Source of the DNA: Bathymodiolus brooksi
Lineage: Eukaryota; Mollusca; Bivalvia; Mytilida; Modiolidae
Assembly: GCA_963680875.1 (NCBI GenBank)
Contig: OY804588.1
Location: 73,990,829 to 74,054,828 of the forward strand
Length of the DNA: 64,000 nt
Reading direction: 5' to 3'
The notes beneath the pieces were generated by a model. It searched no databases. It was not told the DNA's origin and was given only the letters and a program-made list of their open reading frames with translations. Shown here one piece after another: positions 42,374-55,131 of the stretch (position 1 is the first letter of the stretch; each line of letters opens with the position of its first letter). A program made the translations under genes and the position numbers.

Positions 42374-44145
42374 CTTTATTTAGAGTCGGCATGGTTAAAA
42401 CAACATACAACATAAGCTCTGTTGAGCTTTTAACAAACTGTGCTGTCATTTTCTGTTATATAAACAACTGTTAACTTTTCCTGTTATTTTTTAATTTGTA
42501 AACAAAAGTTCTGGTTCCAAAAAAGAAAACCACTCCCAATTGTCATTAAAATGTAGCCGTGTACGTATAGTCTTAGTCATAGGGTGTTTAGTCACGTGAC
42601 GTTACAGTTAGGAAAACCCTGGCTGACGGCAATTTCTTTATCGAGTGCATGATTATCTCTGATTTCACGTTTGTTAATAAATGTTTATATATGTATTATA
42701 TATCAATAAATTTGTCTTTAAATAAGCTTTTAAATGATATATAAATCGTTTCTGTCGGCCACGTAGTTTTGGAGAATTTCAATCGAAAATTCAGGTCGGT
42801 GTTTGCATTGCACTGCGTGATAGATTGCAGTTGATTGGCACGTATTTTTATAGTATTTGGCGCGTCATAGCCTATTTTCAAAGGGAAATCCGCTGGATGC
42901 TATCTCTCATTGATTAATTGAAAATAGATATTTCAAAAATAGAAATCCCAAGCTACAAACCAGTGAAACCCCGAAATTTCTATGTTGCCGTTTACCGGAT
43001 CTACGAAGGTAATGTTTGCAAAAAAGAACTTTTTTATTATAAAATATTTACCGTAGACGCTTTGGGGACTTATTTTAATGAAGATCAATGTTTCAAGCAA
43101 CCATTTCATAATTTGTTTCATACAGTTTAATTGAAGGGAGCAGCGGAATTTACATTTTCGGCATGTGGTGTCAGTGACATTTCGGTGCGTAATAGTAATG
43201 GCGACCGTTAACTCGGCACATTGCTCAAATGTAATGATGATTATATGTGATAAAAACACATGAAAACAAGAAACAAGAGAAAATCAAAATAAATTTTGTT
43301 GTTTATAGAAGATATAATATATTTAATATGTTCACTGAAAGTAATTATTTCGTGAATTTTTGTCTAAATGTGCCCCCTCCCCCTTCCACTGTTTCTATAT
43401 TTTGTGAATGCGCGGAACATAAAAATTCAGAGTTTTATTCTTTTTACATTAATGTACAATGATGATGTGTATCAAAGTGAAATATTATGCATTTTACCCT
43501 TCTGTTAAGTGAACACTTTTGCGTACAATCATACATTAATAAAATATACAGATAAAACTTGCATATGCAAAAAAAAATCAAGGAAATTGGAGTTACACTC
43601 TCAAAATAATGGAAGTTTGAAAATGGCATTTTTTCAATATAAATTTAATGGTGCCATTTTTATTTTCATCATTATATAGAGTAATATATATATAACAGTA
43701 TTATCATATTACAGAATTTCCCCGAAACCTATACTTTTTAGGACCTTCAATTTGCCATATCTCTGCAGCAGAATGTCATAGAATAACAAACTATGGCTCA
43801 AAATTCTCAGGAGAGAGAGTACTAACTGAATACAGTAAAATCCAGTGGGTTTTATTTATGTATAAAAAGTCATTGAACACCTATAGAGATGAACTATGAA
43901 AAGTTTAAAAGAAGTGACATGCCAGATCGTTTCCGTAGTTTGACATTACTGTCAACGATTTTCTCTCTGTTGTTGGGGAAAAGTTTTTCAATGATTACCT
44001 AAGGATTGACACAAAAAGGTTTCCGATTTCTGTAAAATGAAATTCGTACATGTAGTGTACATTTTGCAGCAGATTGAATGAATAATTTTCCGAACCATGG
44101 AAGATACCAGATCGCAAACATTATAAGTTGACAGCGCTACCGGAT
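42374..44145. other. Unassigned region
   Basis: No supported gene. A plus frame at 42,918 reads MKIDISKIEIPSYKPVKPRN then FYVAVYRIYEG up to a GAAG|GTAATG donor-like site at 43,008, downstream of a TTTGGCGCG motif at 42,856. This could be a small first exon but has no partner exon. The rest is AT-rich, with TA runs near 43,690. Confidence 0.3.
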
Positions 44146-46373
44146 GTTTCATCCCATAACCAAAACGGACCATAACAAAAACGGACTATTGAAATAAAAA
44201 CTGTAAATTTCTTGAATAAATATGATATTTTATGTATTATTTCTATGATTTTATATGTATTTAATTATTTGTATTAATTTGTTTAGTGTGTTTTAATTAT
44301 AAACATATGTTCGTTTGCACATAAAGAGGGAGAGGCGTTAATTATCGAAAATAACAAATCAAGGAAAATAAAAGAATTTAAATCGAAGGCTGAAACTGCG
44401 CTTTGGTTTGTAGAGTCATATGGCCTTGTACCCCAGTACTTAAAATTAGAAAGTACTGATGGGCAGACTGTCAAAGTCGATTTCAATCCGTCGTCCAGCA
44501 AATCTTCATACCAAGATTTGCCTGAAGAAGAAAGACAAAACATTAAAGATTTGTTATTTATTTTGGAAAAATTTAATGTTAGCGAGAGCGCTAAAAGGGA
44601 ACTGACAGTATTTTGTGATGGGCTACCACGAACATATCTGGTTTCATCAATGCCAGGAAGATATTAACAGTTTATATCAATTTGAAAGAATTTCGGTAAA
44701 TATCCCTGGCGCATATGTTACATCACATTTTCATAAATTATATAAAGTTTCCCCTTTTGCGCCCAAATTAAACTTTTAACTTCTATCAGTTCCATTCTCT
44801 TAAATCAACCTCCAATGGACAAATGATGGATCAAAAGTTTGTGTATGTAGTGCATTGAAAATGCGTTCTGTCATGTGCATAAGTTATTGTTTGCATGATT
44901 GACAGACAATATTCATCATATTGTTTTCTAGCTTCTGAACTGTCGATCGAGAAAAAAAAATATTCTAGACAGGCAGCAAATAGCCAGTCAATGGGGTTTG
45001 CAATTAATATTTCGCATGCACAATAACGACCCCACACCACAAGGTGTGGAAAATAGAAATATTCTTCTGTGGTTTAAATGCGTATTAACTGCATTACATG
45101 TAAACTGTATGATTCTGTTTGATAAAGTCCTTTAACTAGAACAGGGGAAAAATGTACACTTGAGTGAAATACTGTGGTAATAAAAGATCGTGAACGTGAT
45201 GTACAAGTATTAAAGAATGTCAAGGTATATTTTAAATGAGGTTGAAACAAGACACAATTTGATATTAATTCGGTTGTATTTCATTTTGACGATTTTAATT
45301 ACGGAAGATGATCACAACCATATTGTTTTTGATTGGATTAAAATTATAGCTGTATAATAATGTATAATAACCTATTATTAGAATCCTAACACGACTGCGA
45401 ATTTGGCATAAATAAAATAACAAATGGCTTCCTCTAGGAAAACGCCGACTTTATGTGAAAGGGACACCAGACAGCTATGATGAACAATTTTAATACATCC
45501 CTTAGCGTGGGATGTAAAGGACACACTCCTTACACGTAAAAGACAACTTACAGCAGATTCTGATAGCAACAGTTTATTAGGAGTGTTGTTGTTTTATCGA
45601 CATCTGAGGTGGGGCCGATTTTGGCCCTTATAGCTCCCAGTCCTTTGCTAAAAAAAAAAAAAAAACCATTGCAAGCAGATTTTTAGTCAAATCATACAAT
45701 TAATTGTTACACACTTAATTACAATTATGATTAATTTGATTTTTATTTGATTAAAAGTTAATTAATTTTAAAGAATTTGGTTTTAATTTACAAAGATTAT
45801 TAAACCCTCAATGCTTTAATCTTAGTTTCCCCCAAAGAATATGGGCTTGGGTTGATAAAAAGAAAAAAGAGCATGTACATTGTGATTAACCGATTGCAGT
45901 ACATGGAATTTTGATAAATTCCATTACAAAAACGAGTAAATTTCTTTGATCTTTGGTTCATAGACAATAAAAGAACATGGAGTTTGTTTTCATTCATTAT
46001 CATTCTCACAATGGGGACAGACCACTGTGCAGATTGCTCCAGAAAAGTAAATTCAAGACAACACACACTTACACAATCACCTGATAATCAAATCATTTAA
46101 TCTAATTAAAAGTGATTTGGGTGTCATAAACCAATTAAAACACCATTAATTACTTGGCTTCATTACCTGTACTAATTTGATTTATTCATAAATCTAGATA
46201 GTAATTATCACAAATAAGATAAGTTTAAAAAAAAAACAATCAACGCACAATAAAAAAAATAAATCAAATAAAGATTCTTGCAATACATATTTTTTCTGGT
46301 AGTCCGTTTTGGTTATGGTCCGTTTTAGTGTAGTCCGTTTTGGTAATGGTCCGTTTTGGTTATGGGATGAAAC
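44146..46373. mobile_element. Candidate DNA transposon with repeated-motif terminal inverted repeats
   Basis: Left end 44,146-44,188: GTTTCATCCCATAACCAAAA then CGGACCATAACAAAAACGGACTA. The right end 46,300-46,373 is its complement and carries the CCATAACCAAAACGGAC motif four times in diverged form (left end: twice), closing GGTTATGGGATGAAAC. The interval of 2.2 kb holds the open frame at 44,287-44,667. Such subterminal motif repetition is seen in several DNA transposon groups. No transposase catalytic motif was found and the target duplication is unclear, so the family is unassigned. Confidence 0.6.
44287..44667 (+). CDS. Unassigned 126-codon open frame without ATG start
   Basis: Stop-to-stop frame with protein-like composition: KSKAETALWFVESYGLVPQY, then VKVDFNPSS, DLPEEERQNIKDLLFILEKF, NVSESAKRELTVF, CDGLPRTYLVSSMPGRY and TAA. 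No in-frame ATG except near the end, so it would be an internal or terminal exon, or a transposon remnant. The pattern LLF(I/V)LEKFNVSE-AxxEL ... LPRTYLV resembles a segment I have seen in predicted proteins of marine invertebrates, often repeat-associated; I know no functional name for it. It lies inside the inverted-repeat pair 44,146/46,373. Confidence 0.5.
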   Translation, partial: CVLIINICSFAHKEGEALIIENNKSRKIKEFKSKAETALWFVESYGLVPQYLKLESTDGQTVKVDFNPSSSKSSYQDLPEEERQNIKDLLFILEKFNVSESAKRELTVFCDGLPRTYLVSSMPGRY

Positions 46374-47443
46374 GTCATGTAGTCGTTGACAGAATTCTCT
46401 TTATTGTTCACAACTTTCCACTTCGTCCGTGATGTTTAACAATTTTAATAATTAAATCATAAAGAAACAAAACAACACGTTTCTTTTCTAATATGGGACG
46501 AAGTCCCAACTATGATAGAAATAACAATATTTTCCATATCACTACTAATGGCTTAAATTCCTTGCACCGGAAATGATACACCGGAAACCAATACATGGTT
46601 AAATCTGCAGAAAATCGGATGCGCAGTAATCTGGAAGGGTGCAGGACGTTTCGTAACCTGGTCGTTTCGTACCAGGTCGTTTCGTACCGAGGTAAAAATG
46701 TATAGTGAGACGTTTCGTACCTTCTTTTCAACTCATAGATTTGTAATAAACTCATTAATTAAAATGTTGTATGTAGAGTTGAAACTCTGGAACTACTTCC
46801 GGTTATGAATGTTAAAAAATGACTCAAAATCGCAATGTGTTTTAGCCCATTAAGCATATACCATGGGACTGACAATATCATTAAACAGAGTTTCATTTCT
46901 TCCTCCTCCTGTCCGAAATAATATTTTCTATGAAATTGAGACGTTGGGTTTGGGTCCCCCTATTTGCCCCCTCTTTTAAGAAAGTCTGGAACCGCCCCCG
47001 TCTACTTTGAAAAAAAAATTATAGGTCCATATATCGGAGTTAATATTTTTTTTTAAATATTGGACTTCGTCCCAAGTTATCCTTCTAACGGTAAGCTGTC
47101 CGATTTTTCCTTCTATATTGATAGCTAAAAATCTGCTCACCGGAAGTTTAAAAAGTAGATCAATTGATAATTTAGAAACTCAAAAGAAATCTATTTCAAT
47201 GGAAAATTCCCAATTCTTTGATTATTTACTCTATGCAAAATCGAAATAAACTTTTAATAAAATTCTAATAAAAAAATCTCTTTCTACGAAATTCCCGATG
47301 GAATAGACTGACTCAATCTATCTCAATCTAGCCGAGGTACGAGCCAGGGGACAGAACTCGTCAGGTTACCGATGGAAAAGCGGCGTAGATAAAATGAACG
47401 CCATAACAAATCGGCTACACAATTCATTCAAAATAAAAGATAA
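46374..47443. other. Region with short inverted and tandem motif repeats
   Basis: GGGACGAAGTCCC at 46,495-46,507 and its inverse GGACTTCGTCCC at 47,062-47,073 (a third GGACTTCGTCC at 48,280). Between them [GA/GT]CGTTTCGTA[A]CC occurs four times at 46,645-46,722. No gene recognised. Confidence 0.5.
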
Positions 47444-48246
47444 TAGCCTCACCGGACGCAATTACGATCGAAATAAAAAGTATGTCCCCTAATTGTTCCT
47501 TCAAAACATGAATTAAAAAAATGCTTTTATAAATAGATACCCCGCTAAATTACTCGTGTTTTGGGAGAAAATTATTCATGCGTAGTTGTTGAATGTTGCA
47601 GACGACGGGTTTTCATATTTGTAAACAGAAAACGATCGACAATTGCACTTGGAATCTATCGCTAAAATTCATTGAGGTACGCATATTTTGTTATCTTATG
47701 CCTGTAATTGGAAAGAATATGATCTCCTGGTTCTATGCATATGTAGAACACATTGAAATTAAAACAAAATCAGTCAATATAATACATTTTCCTTACCTTG
47801 ATCTATCCCAAAATGTCAAAATCCGTGATGTACCTTATTCATTGAAGAGTCCAAGGAATTCCGAATGCAAACTGGCACACATTTATGGTATGAATAAAGG
47901 AAAGGTTTTTATGTCATGTGTATTATATACAAATAGATATATGAACGTAAATGAATGAATGCTCGTTCAATCTTAACAGTTGTCATTAAATAATTTACGC
48001 TAGAAAGGTTATTATTGTGTCCGGATCTAGGTCACAGAGTGACTAGAACGGGGTCATGAAAATCTGTTCTAAGTTAAAACCCGTAACAATGCATTGAATA
48101 ATATATGGGCTATGATTCAAAAGGAATATTGGTGTTTAATCTGAAATATGAACATGCAATCAGCTTCATCAATTTGGTCAAATTTATTTATCAAATGCCA
48201 CGGTCAATATCATCGAAATTGTTCGTAATTGCGTCCGGTGAGGCTA
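47444..48246. mobile_element. 803-bp inverted-repeat-bounded candidate MITE or transposon
   Basis: TAGCCTCACCGGACGCAATT-ACGA at 47,444-47,467 is exactly complementary to the 24 bp at 48,223-48,246 (TCGTAATTGCGTCCGGTGAG-GCTA). If the outer TA is the target duplication, the inverted repeats are 22 bp, as in Tc1/mariner-type elements. The interior includes a 121-residue plus frame (47,593-47,958; MLQTTGFHICKQKTIDNCTW...) with no motif I recognise. That frame could be host sequence carried between two separate repeats. Confidence 0.6.
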
Positions 48247-48641
48247 ACGTGTACGGATCATCGTATTATTGAAATTTTAGGACTTCGTCCTTCAAACAGG
48301 TTGCCTGTCTCATATTACATGAAAACGTGTAGGAAACGTGTATTAATTGGGTCGATAAAAATACATAATTGGGAAGAACAGTAAATTACATTAGCTGTGT
48401 ATTCATTGGCTACAAAAATGTATTTGGACCAATCGCTGTGCTCGTAACAAACCGTTTTCGACTAGAACAGAAGAGTTATCTACCGTTGAGATTACAGTTT
48501 ATGTCCGGTTTCGGTAAAATAACAATTTTTAACGGTCTTTTAGGCAATCGCCCAAACTTTTTCTGTTGGGCCAGTGACTACCTAATTTGGAGCAGCTATT
48601 AGTCACATTTGGCGACTGGGCGACCGTCCATTTCAGGCACT
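48247..48641. other. Left flank of satellite array 2
   Basis: 48,560-48,641 (TTGGGCCAGTGACTACCTAA ... GGGCGACCGTCCATTTCAGG CACTG) is the inverted counterpart of the array 1 right flank. No gene. Confidence 0.6.
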
Positions 48642-51600
48642 GCAGTATCCCTACAGGCTCTTACTACAGTATCCCTACAGGCTCTTACTACAGTATCACT
48701 ACAGGCGCTTACTACAGTATCCCTACAGGTTCTTACTACAGTATCCCTACAGGTTCTTACTACAGTATCCCTACAGGCTCCTACTACAGTATCCCTACAG
48801 GTTCTTACTACAGTATCCCTACAGGCTCTTACTACAGTATCCCTACAGATTCTTACTACAGTATCCCTACAGTATCCCTACAGATTCTTACTACAGTATC
48901 CCTACAGGCTCTTACTACAGTATCCCTACAGGTTCTTACTACAATATCCCTACAGGTTCTTACTACAGTATCCCTAGAGGCTCTTACTACAGTATCCCTA
49001 CAGGTTCTTACTACAGTATCCCTACAGGCTTTTACTACAGTATCCCTACAGGCTCTTACTACAGTATCCCTACAGATTCTTACTACAGTATCCCTAGTAT
49101 CCCTAGAGGCTCTTACTACAGTATCCCTACAGGTTCTTACTACAGTATCCCTACAGGCTCTTACTACAGTATCCCTACAGGCTCTTACTACAGTATCCCT
49201 ACAGGCTCTTACTACAGTATCCCTACAGGTTTCCTACAGTATCCCTACAGGTTCTTACTACAGTATCCCTACTTGCTTACTACAGTATCCCTGCAGGCTC
49301 TTACTACAGTATCCCTACAGGCTCTTACTACAATATCCCTACAGGCTCTTACTACAGTATCCCTACAGGCTCTTACTACAGTATCCCTAGTCTCTTACTA
49401 CAGTATCCCTAAAGGTTTCATACAGGCTCTTACTACAGTATCTCTACAGGCTCTTACTACAGTATCCCTACAGGTTCTTACTACAGTATCCCTACAGACT
49501 CTTACTACAGTATCCCTACAGGCTCTTACTACAGTATCCCTACAGGTTCTTACTACAGTATCCCTACAGACTCTTACTACAGTATCCCTACAGGCTCTTA
49601 CTACAGTATCTCTATAGGCTCTTACTACAGTATCCCTACAGGTTCTTACTACAGTATCCCTACAGGTTCTTACTACAGTATCCCTACAGGTTCTTACTAC
49701 AGTATCCCTACAGGCTCCTACTATAGTATCCCTACAGGCTCTTACTACAGTATCCCTACAGGCTCCTACTACAGTATCCCTACAGGTTCTTACTACAGTA
49801 TCCCTACAGGTTCTTACTACAGTATCCCTACAGGTTCTTACTACAGTATCCCTACAGGCTCTTACTACAGTATCCCTACAGGCTCTTACTACAGTATCCC
49901 TACAGGCTCTTACTACAGTATCCCTACAGGCTCTTACTACAGTATCCTTACAGGTTCTTACTACAGTATCCCTACAGGTTCTTACTACAGTATCCCTACA
50001 GTCTCTTACTACAGTATCCTTACAGGTTCTTACTACAATATCCCTACAGGCTCTTACTACAGTATCCCTACAGGCTCTTACTACAATATCCCTACAGGTT
50101 CTTACTACAGTATCCCTACAGGTTCTTACTACAGTATCCCTAGTCTCTTACTACAGTATCCCTACATGTTCTTACTACAGTATCCCTATAGGCTCTTACA
50201 ACAATATCCCTACAGGTTCTTACTACAGTATCCCTACAGGCTCTTACTACAGTATCCCTAGTCTCTTACTACAGTATCCCTACAGGCTCTTACTATAGTA
50301 TCCCTACAGGCTCTTACTACAGTATCCCTACAGGTTCTTACTACAGTATCCCTACAGGCTCTTGCTACAGTATCCCTACAGGCTCTTACTACAGTATCCC
50401 TAGTCTCTTACTACAGTATCCCTACAGGCTCTTACTACAGTATCCCTACAGGCTCTTACTACAGTATCCCTACAGGCTCTTACTACAGTATCCCTACAGG
50501 TTCTTACTACAGTATCCCTACAGGCTCTTTCTACAGTATCCCTACAGGCTCTTACTACAGTATCCCTACAGGCTCTTACTACAGTATCCCTAGTCTCTTA
50601 CTACAGTATCCCTACAGGTTCTTACTACAGTATCCCTACATGTTCTTACTACAGTATCCCTACAGGCTCTTACTACAGTATCCCTACATGTTCTTACTAC
50701 AGTATCCCTACAGGTTCTTACTACAGTATCCCTACAGGTTCTTACTACAGTATCCCTACAGGTTCTTACTACAGTATCCCTACAGGCTCTTACTACAGTA
50801 TCCCTACATGTTCTTACTACAGTATCCCTACAGGCTCTTTCTACAGTATCCCTACATGCTCTTACTACAGTATCCCTACAGGCTCTTACTACAGTATCCC
50901 TAGTCTCTTACTACAGTATCCCTACAGGTTCTTACTACAGTATCCCTACAGGCCCTTACTACAGTATCCCTACAGGCTCCTACTACAGTATCCCTACAGG
51001 CTCTTACTACAGTATCCCTACAGGCTCTTACTACAGTATCCCTACAGGCTCCTACTACAGTATCCCTACAGGTTCTTACTACAGTATCCCTACATGCTCT
51101 TACTACAGTATCCCTACAGGCTCTTGCTACAGTATCCCTACAGGCTCTTACTACAGTATCCCTAGTCTCTTACTACAGTATCCCTACAGGCTCTTACTAC
51201 AGTATCCCTACAGGCTCTTACTACAGTATCCCTACAGGCTCTTACTACAGTATCCCTACAGGTTCTTACTACAGTATCCCTACAGGCTCTTTCTACAGTA
51301 TCCCTACAGGCTCTTACTACAGTATCCCTAGTCTCTTACTACAGTATCCCTACAGGTTCTTACTACAGTATCCCTACAGGTTCTTACTACAGTATCCCTA
51401 CAGGTTCTTACTACAGTATCCCTACAGGCTCTTACTACAATATCCCTACAGGCTCTTACTACAGTATCCCTACAGGCTCTTACTACAGTATCCCTACAGG
51501 CTCTTACTACAGTATCCCTACAGGTTCTTACTACAGTATCCCTACAGGCTCTTACTACAGTATCCCTACAGGCTCTTACTACAGTATCCCTAGTCTCTTA

Positions 51601-54600
51601 CTACAGTATCCCTACAGGTTCTTACTACAGTATCCCTACAGGCTCTTACTACAGTATCCCTAGTCTCTTACTACAGTATCCCTACAGGTTCTTACTACAG
51701 TATCCCTACAGGTTCTTACTACAGTATCCCTACATGTTCTTACTACAGTATCCCTACAGGCTCTTACTACAGTATCCCTACATGTTCTTACTACAGTATC
51801 CCTACAGGCTCCTACTACAGTATCCCTACAGGTTCTTACTACAGTATCCCTACATGTTCTTACTACAGTATCCCTACAGGCTCTTACTACAGTATCCCTA
51901 CATGTTCTTACTACAGTATCCCTACAGGTTCTTACTACAGTATCCCTACAGGTTCTTACTACAGTATCCCTACAGGCTCTTACTACAGTATCCCTACATG
52001 TTCTTACTACAGTATCCCTACAGGCTCTTACTACAGTATCCCTACAGGTTCTTACTACAGTATCCCTACATGTTCTTACTACAGTATCCCTACAGGCTCT
52101 TACTACAGTATCCCTATAGGTTCTTACTACAGTATCCCTACAGGCTCCTACTATAGTATCCCTACAGGCTCTTACTACAGTATCCCTACAGGTTCTTACT
52201 ACAGTATCCCTACAGGTTCTTACTACAGTATCCCTACAGGTTCTTACTACAATATCCCTACAGGCTCTTACTACAGTATCCCTACAGGCTCTTACTACAG
52301 TATCCCTACAGGTTCTTACTACAGTATCCCTACAGGCTCTTTCTACAGTATCCCTACAGGCTCTTACTACAGTATCCCTAGTCTCTTACTACAGTATCCC
52401 TACAGGTTCTTACTACAGTATCCCTACATGTTCTTACTACAGTATCCCTACAGGCTCTTTCTACAGTATCCCTACAGGCTCTTACTACAGTATCTCTACA
52501 TGTTCTTACTACAGTATCCCTACATGTTCTTACTACAGTATCCCTACAGGCTCTTACTACAGTATCCCTACAGGTTCTTACTACAATATCCCTACAGGCT
52601 CTTACTACAGTATCTCTACATGTTCTTACTACAGTATCCCTACAGGCTCTTACTACAGTATCTCTACATGTTCTTACTACAGTATCCCTACAGGTTCTTA
52701 CTACAATATCCCTACAGGCTCTTACTACAGTATCTCTACATGTTCTTACTACAGTATCCCTACAGGCTCTTACTACAGTATCCCTACAGGCTCTTACTAC
52801 AGTATCCCTACAGGTTCTTACTACAATATCCCTACAGGCTCTTACTACAGTATCTCTACATGTTCTTACTACAGTATCCCTACAGGCTCTTACTACAGTA
52901 TCTCTACATGTTCTTACTACAGTATCCCTACATGTTCTTACTACAGTATCCCTACAGGTTCTTACTACAGTATCCCTACATGCTCTTACTACAGTATCCC
53001 TACAGGCTCCTACTATAGTATCCCTACAGGCTCTTACTACAGTATCCCTACATGTTCTTACTACAGTATCTCTACATGTTCTTACTACAGTATCTCTACA
53101 TGTTCTTACTACAGTATCCCTACATGTTCTTACTACAGTATCCCTACAGGCTCTTACTACAGTATCCCTACAGGCTCTTACTACAGTATCCCTACAGGTT
53201 CTTACTACAGTATCCCTACATGCTCTTACTACAGTATCCCTACAGGTTCTTACTACAGTATCCCTACAGGTTCTTACTACAGTATCCCTACAGGTTCTTA
53301 CTACAGTATCCCTACAGGTTCTTACTACAATATCCCTACAGGCTCTTACTACAGTATCCCTACAGGCTCTTACTACAGTATCCCTACAGGCTCTTACTAC
53401 AGTATCTCTACATGCTCTTACTACAGTATCCCTACATGTTCTTACTACAGTATCCCTACAGGCTCTTTCTACAATATCCCTACAGGCTCTTACTACAGTA
53501 TCCCTACAGGTTCTTACTACAGTATCCCTACATGTTCTTACTACAGTATCCCTACAGGCTCTTACTACAGTATCCCTACAGGTTCTTACTACAGTATCCC
53601 TACATGCTCTTACTACAGTATCCCTACAGGTTCTTACTACAGTATCCCTAGTCTCTTACTACAGTATCCCTACATGCTCTTACTACAGTATCCCTACAGG
53701 TTCTTACTACAGTATCCCTAGTCTCTTACTACAGTATCCCTACAGGCTCTTACTACAGTATCCCTACAGGTTCTTACTACAGTATCCCTATAGGCTCTTA
53801 CAACAGTATCCCTACAGGTTCTTACTACAGTATCCCTACAGGCTCTTACTACAGTATCCCTAGTCTCTTACTACAGTATCCCTACAGGCTCTTACTATAG
53901 TATCCCTACAGGCTCTTACTACAGTATCCCTACAGGTTCTTACTACAGTATCCCTACAGGCTCTTACTACAGTATCCCTACAGGCTCTTACTACAGTATC
54001 CCTACAGGCTCTTACTACAGTATCCCTACAGGCTCTTACTACAATATCCCTACAGGTTCTTACTACAGTATCCCTAAATGCTCTTACTACAGTATCCCTA
54101 GAGGCTCTTACTACAGTATCCCTAGTATCCCTACAGGCTCTTACTACAGTATCCCTACAGGCTCTTACTACAGTATCCCTACAGGCTCTTACTACAGTAT
54201 CCCTACAGGCTCTTACTACAATATCCCTACAGGTTCTTACTACAGTATCCCTAAATGCTCTTACTACAATATCCCTACAGGCTCTTACTACAGTATCCCT
54301 AAATGCTCTTACTACAGTATCCCTAGTATCCCTACAGGCTCTTACTACAGTATCCCTAGTCTCTTACTACAGTATCCCTACAGGCTCTTACTACAGTATC
54401 CCTACAGATTCTTACTACAGTATCCCTACAGGCTCTTACTACAGTATCCCTACAGGCTCTTACTACAGTATCCCTAGTCTCTTACTACAGTATCCCTACA
54501 GGCTCTTACTACAGTATCCCTACAGGCTCTTACTACAGTATCCCTACAGGCTCTTACTACAGTATCCCTACAGGTTCTTACTACAGTATCCCTACAGGCT

Positions 54601-55028
54601 CTTACTACAGTATCCTTACAGGCTCTTACTACAGTATCCCTACAGGCTCTTACTACAGTATCCCTACAGGCTCTTACTACAGTATCCCTACAGGCTCTTA
54701 CTACAGTATCCCTACAGGCTCTTACTACAGTATCCCTAGTCTCTTACTACAGTATCCCTACAGGTTCTTACTACAGTATCCCTACAGATTCTTACTACAG
54801 TATCCTTACAGGCTCTTACTACAGTATCCCTACAGGCTCCTACTATAGTATCCCTACAGGCTCTTACTACAGTATCCCTACATGTTCTTACTACAGTATC
54901 CTTACAGGCTCTTACTACAGTATCCCTACAGGTTCTTACTACAGTATCCCTACAGGCTCTTACTACAGTATCCCTACAGGCTCATTACTACAGTATCCCT
55001 ACAGGCTCTTACTACAGTATCCCTACAA
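48642..55028. repeat. 24-bp satellite, array 2, about 266 copies
   Basis: Same unit and strand as array 1 (CTTACTACAGTATCCCTACA then GG[C/T]T). Variants: ACAATATCCC, TATCTCTACATG, CCTACATG[C/T]TC, and 22-bp CCTAGTCTCTTAC units. Higher-order structure is visible: an exact 120-bp (five-unit) period at 52,500-52,860, and a ~762-bp period linking the rare CTTGCTACAG units at 50,361 and 51,123. The ends are abrupt. Long frames through it are artefacts. Confidence 0.96.
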
Positions 55029-55131
55029 GTTTCATTGAAATCCATCATTGGATTAAGAGAAGTTGTGTGGGGTATACCTACCCTCTCATACAATCATGAC
55101 AAATAGCAGACATTAAACAATAAATCAACAG
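55029..55131. other. Short spacer
   Basis: Unique sequence; nothing recognised. Confidence 0.4.

Noticed and set aside
47593..47958. 121-residue plus frame as a gene
   Set aside because: No recognisable motif or start context; described only as content of the inverted-repeat-bounded interval.
48587..49390. 267-residue and other long frames in the 24-bp satellite (also 39.9-41.6 and 50.6-55.1 kb)
   Set aside because: Period of 24 without stop codons in forward frames; frames switch at every 22-bp unit, so no selection on a protein.
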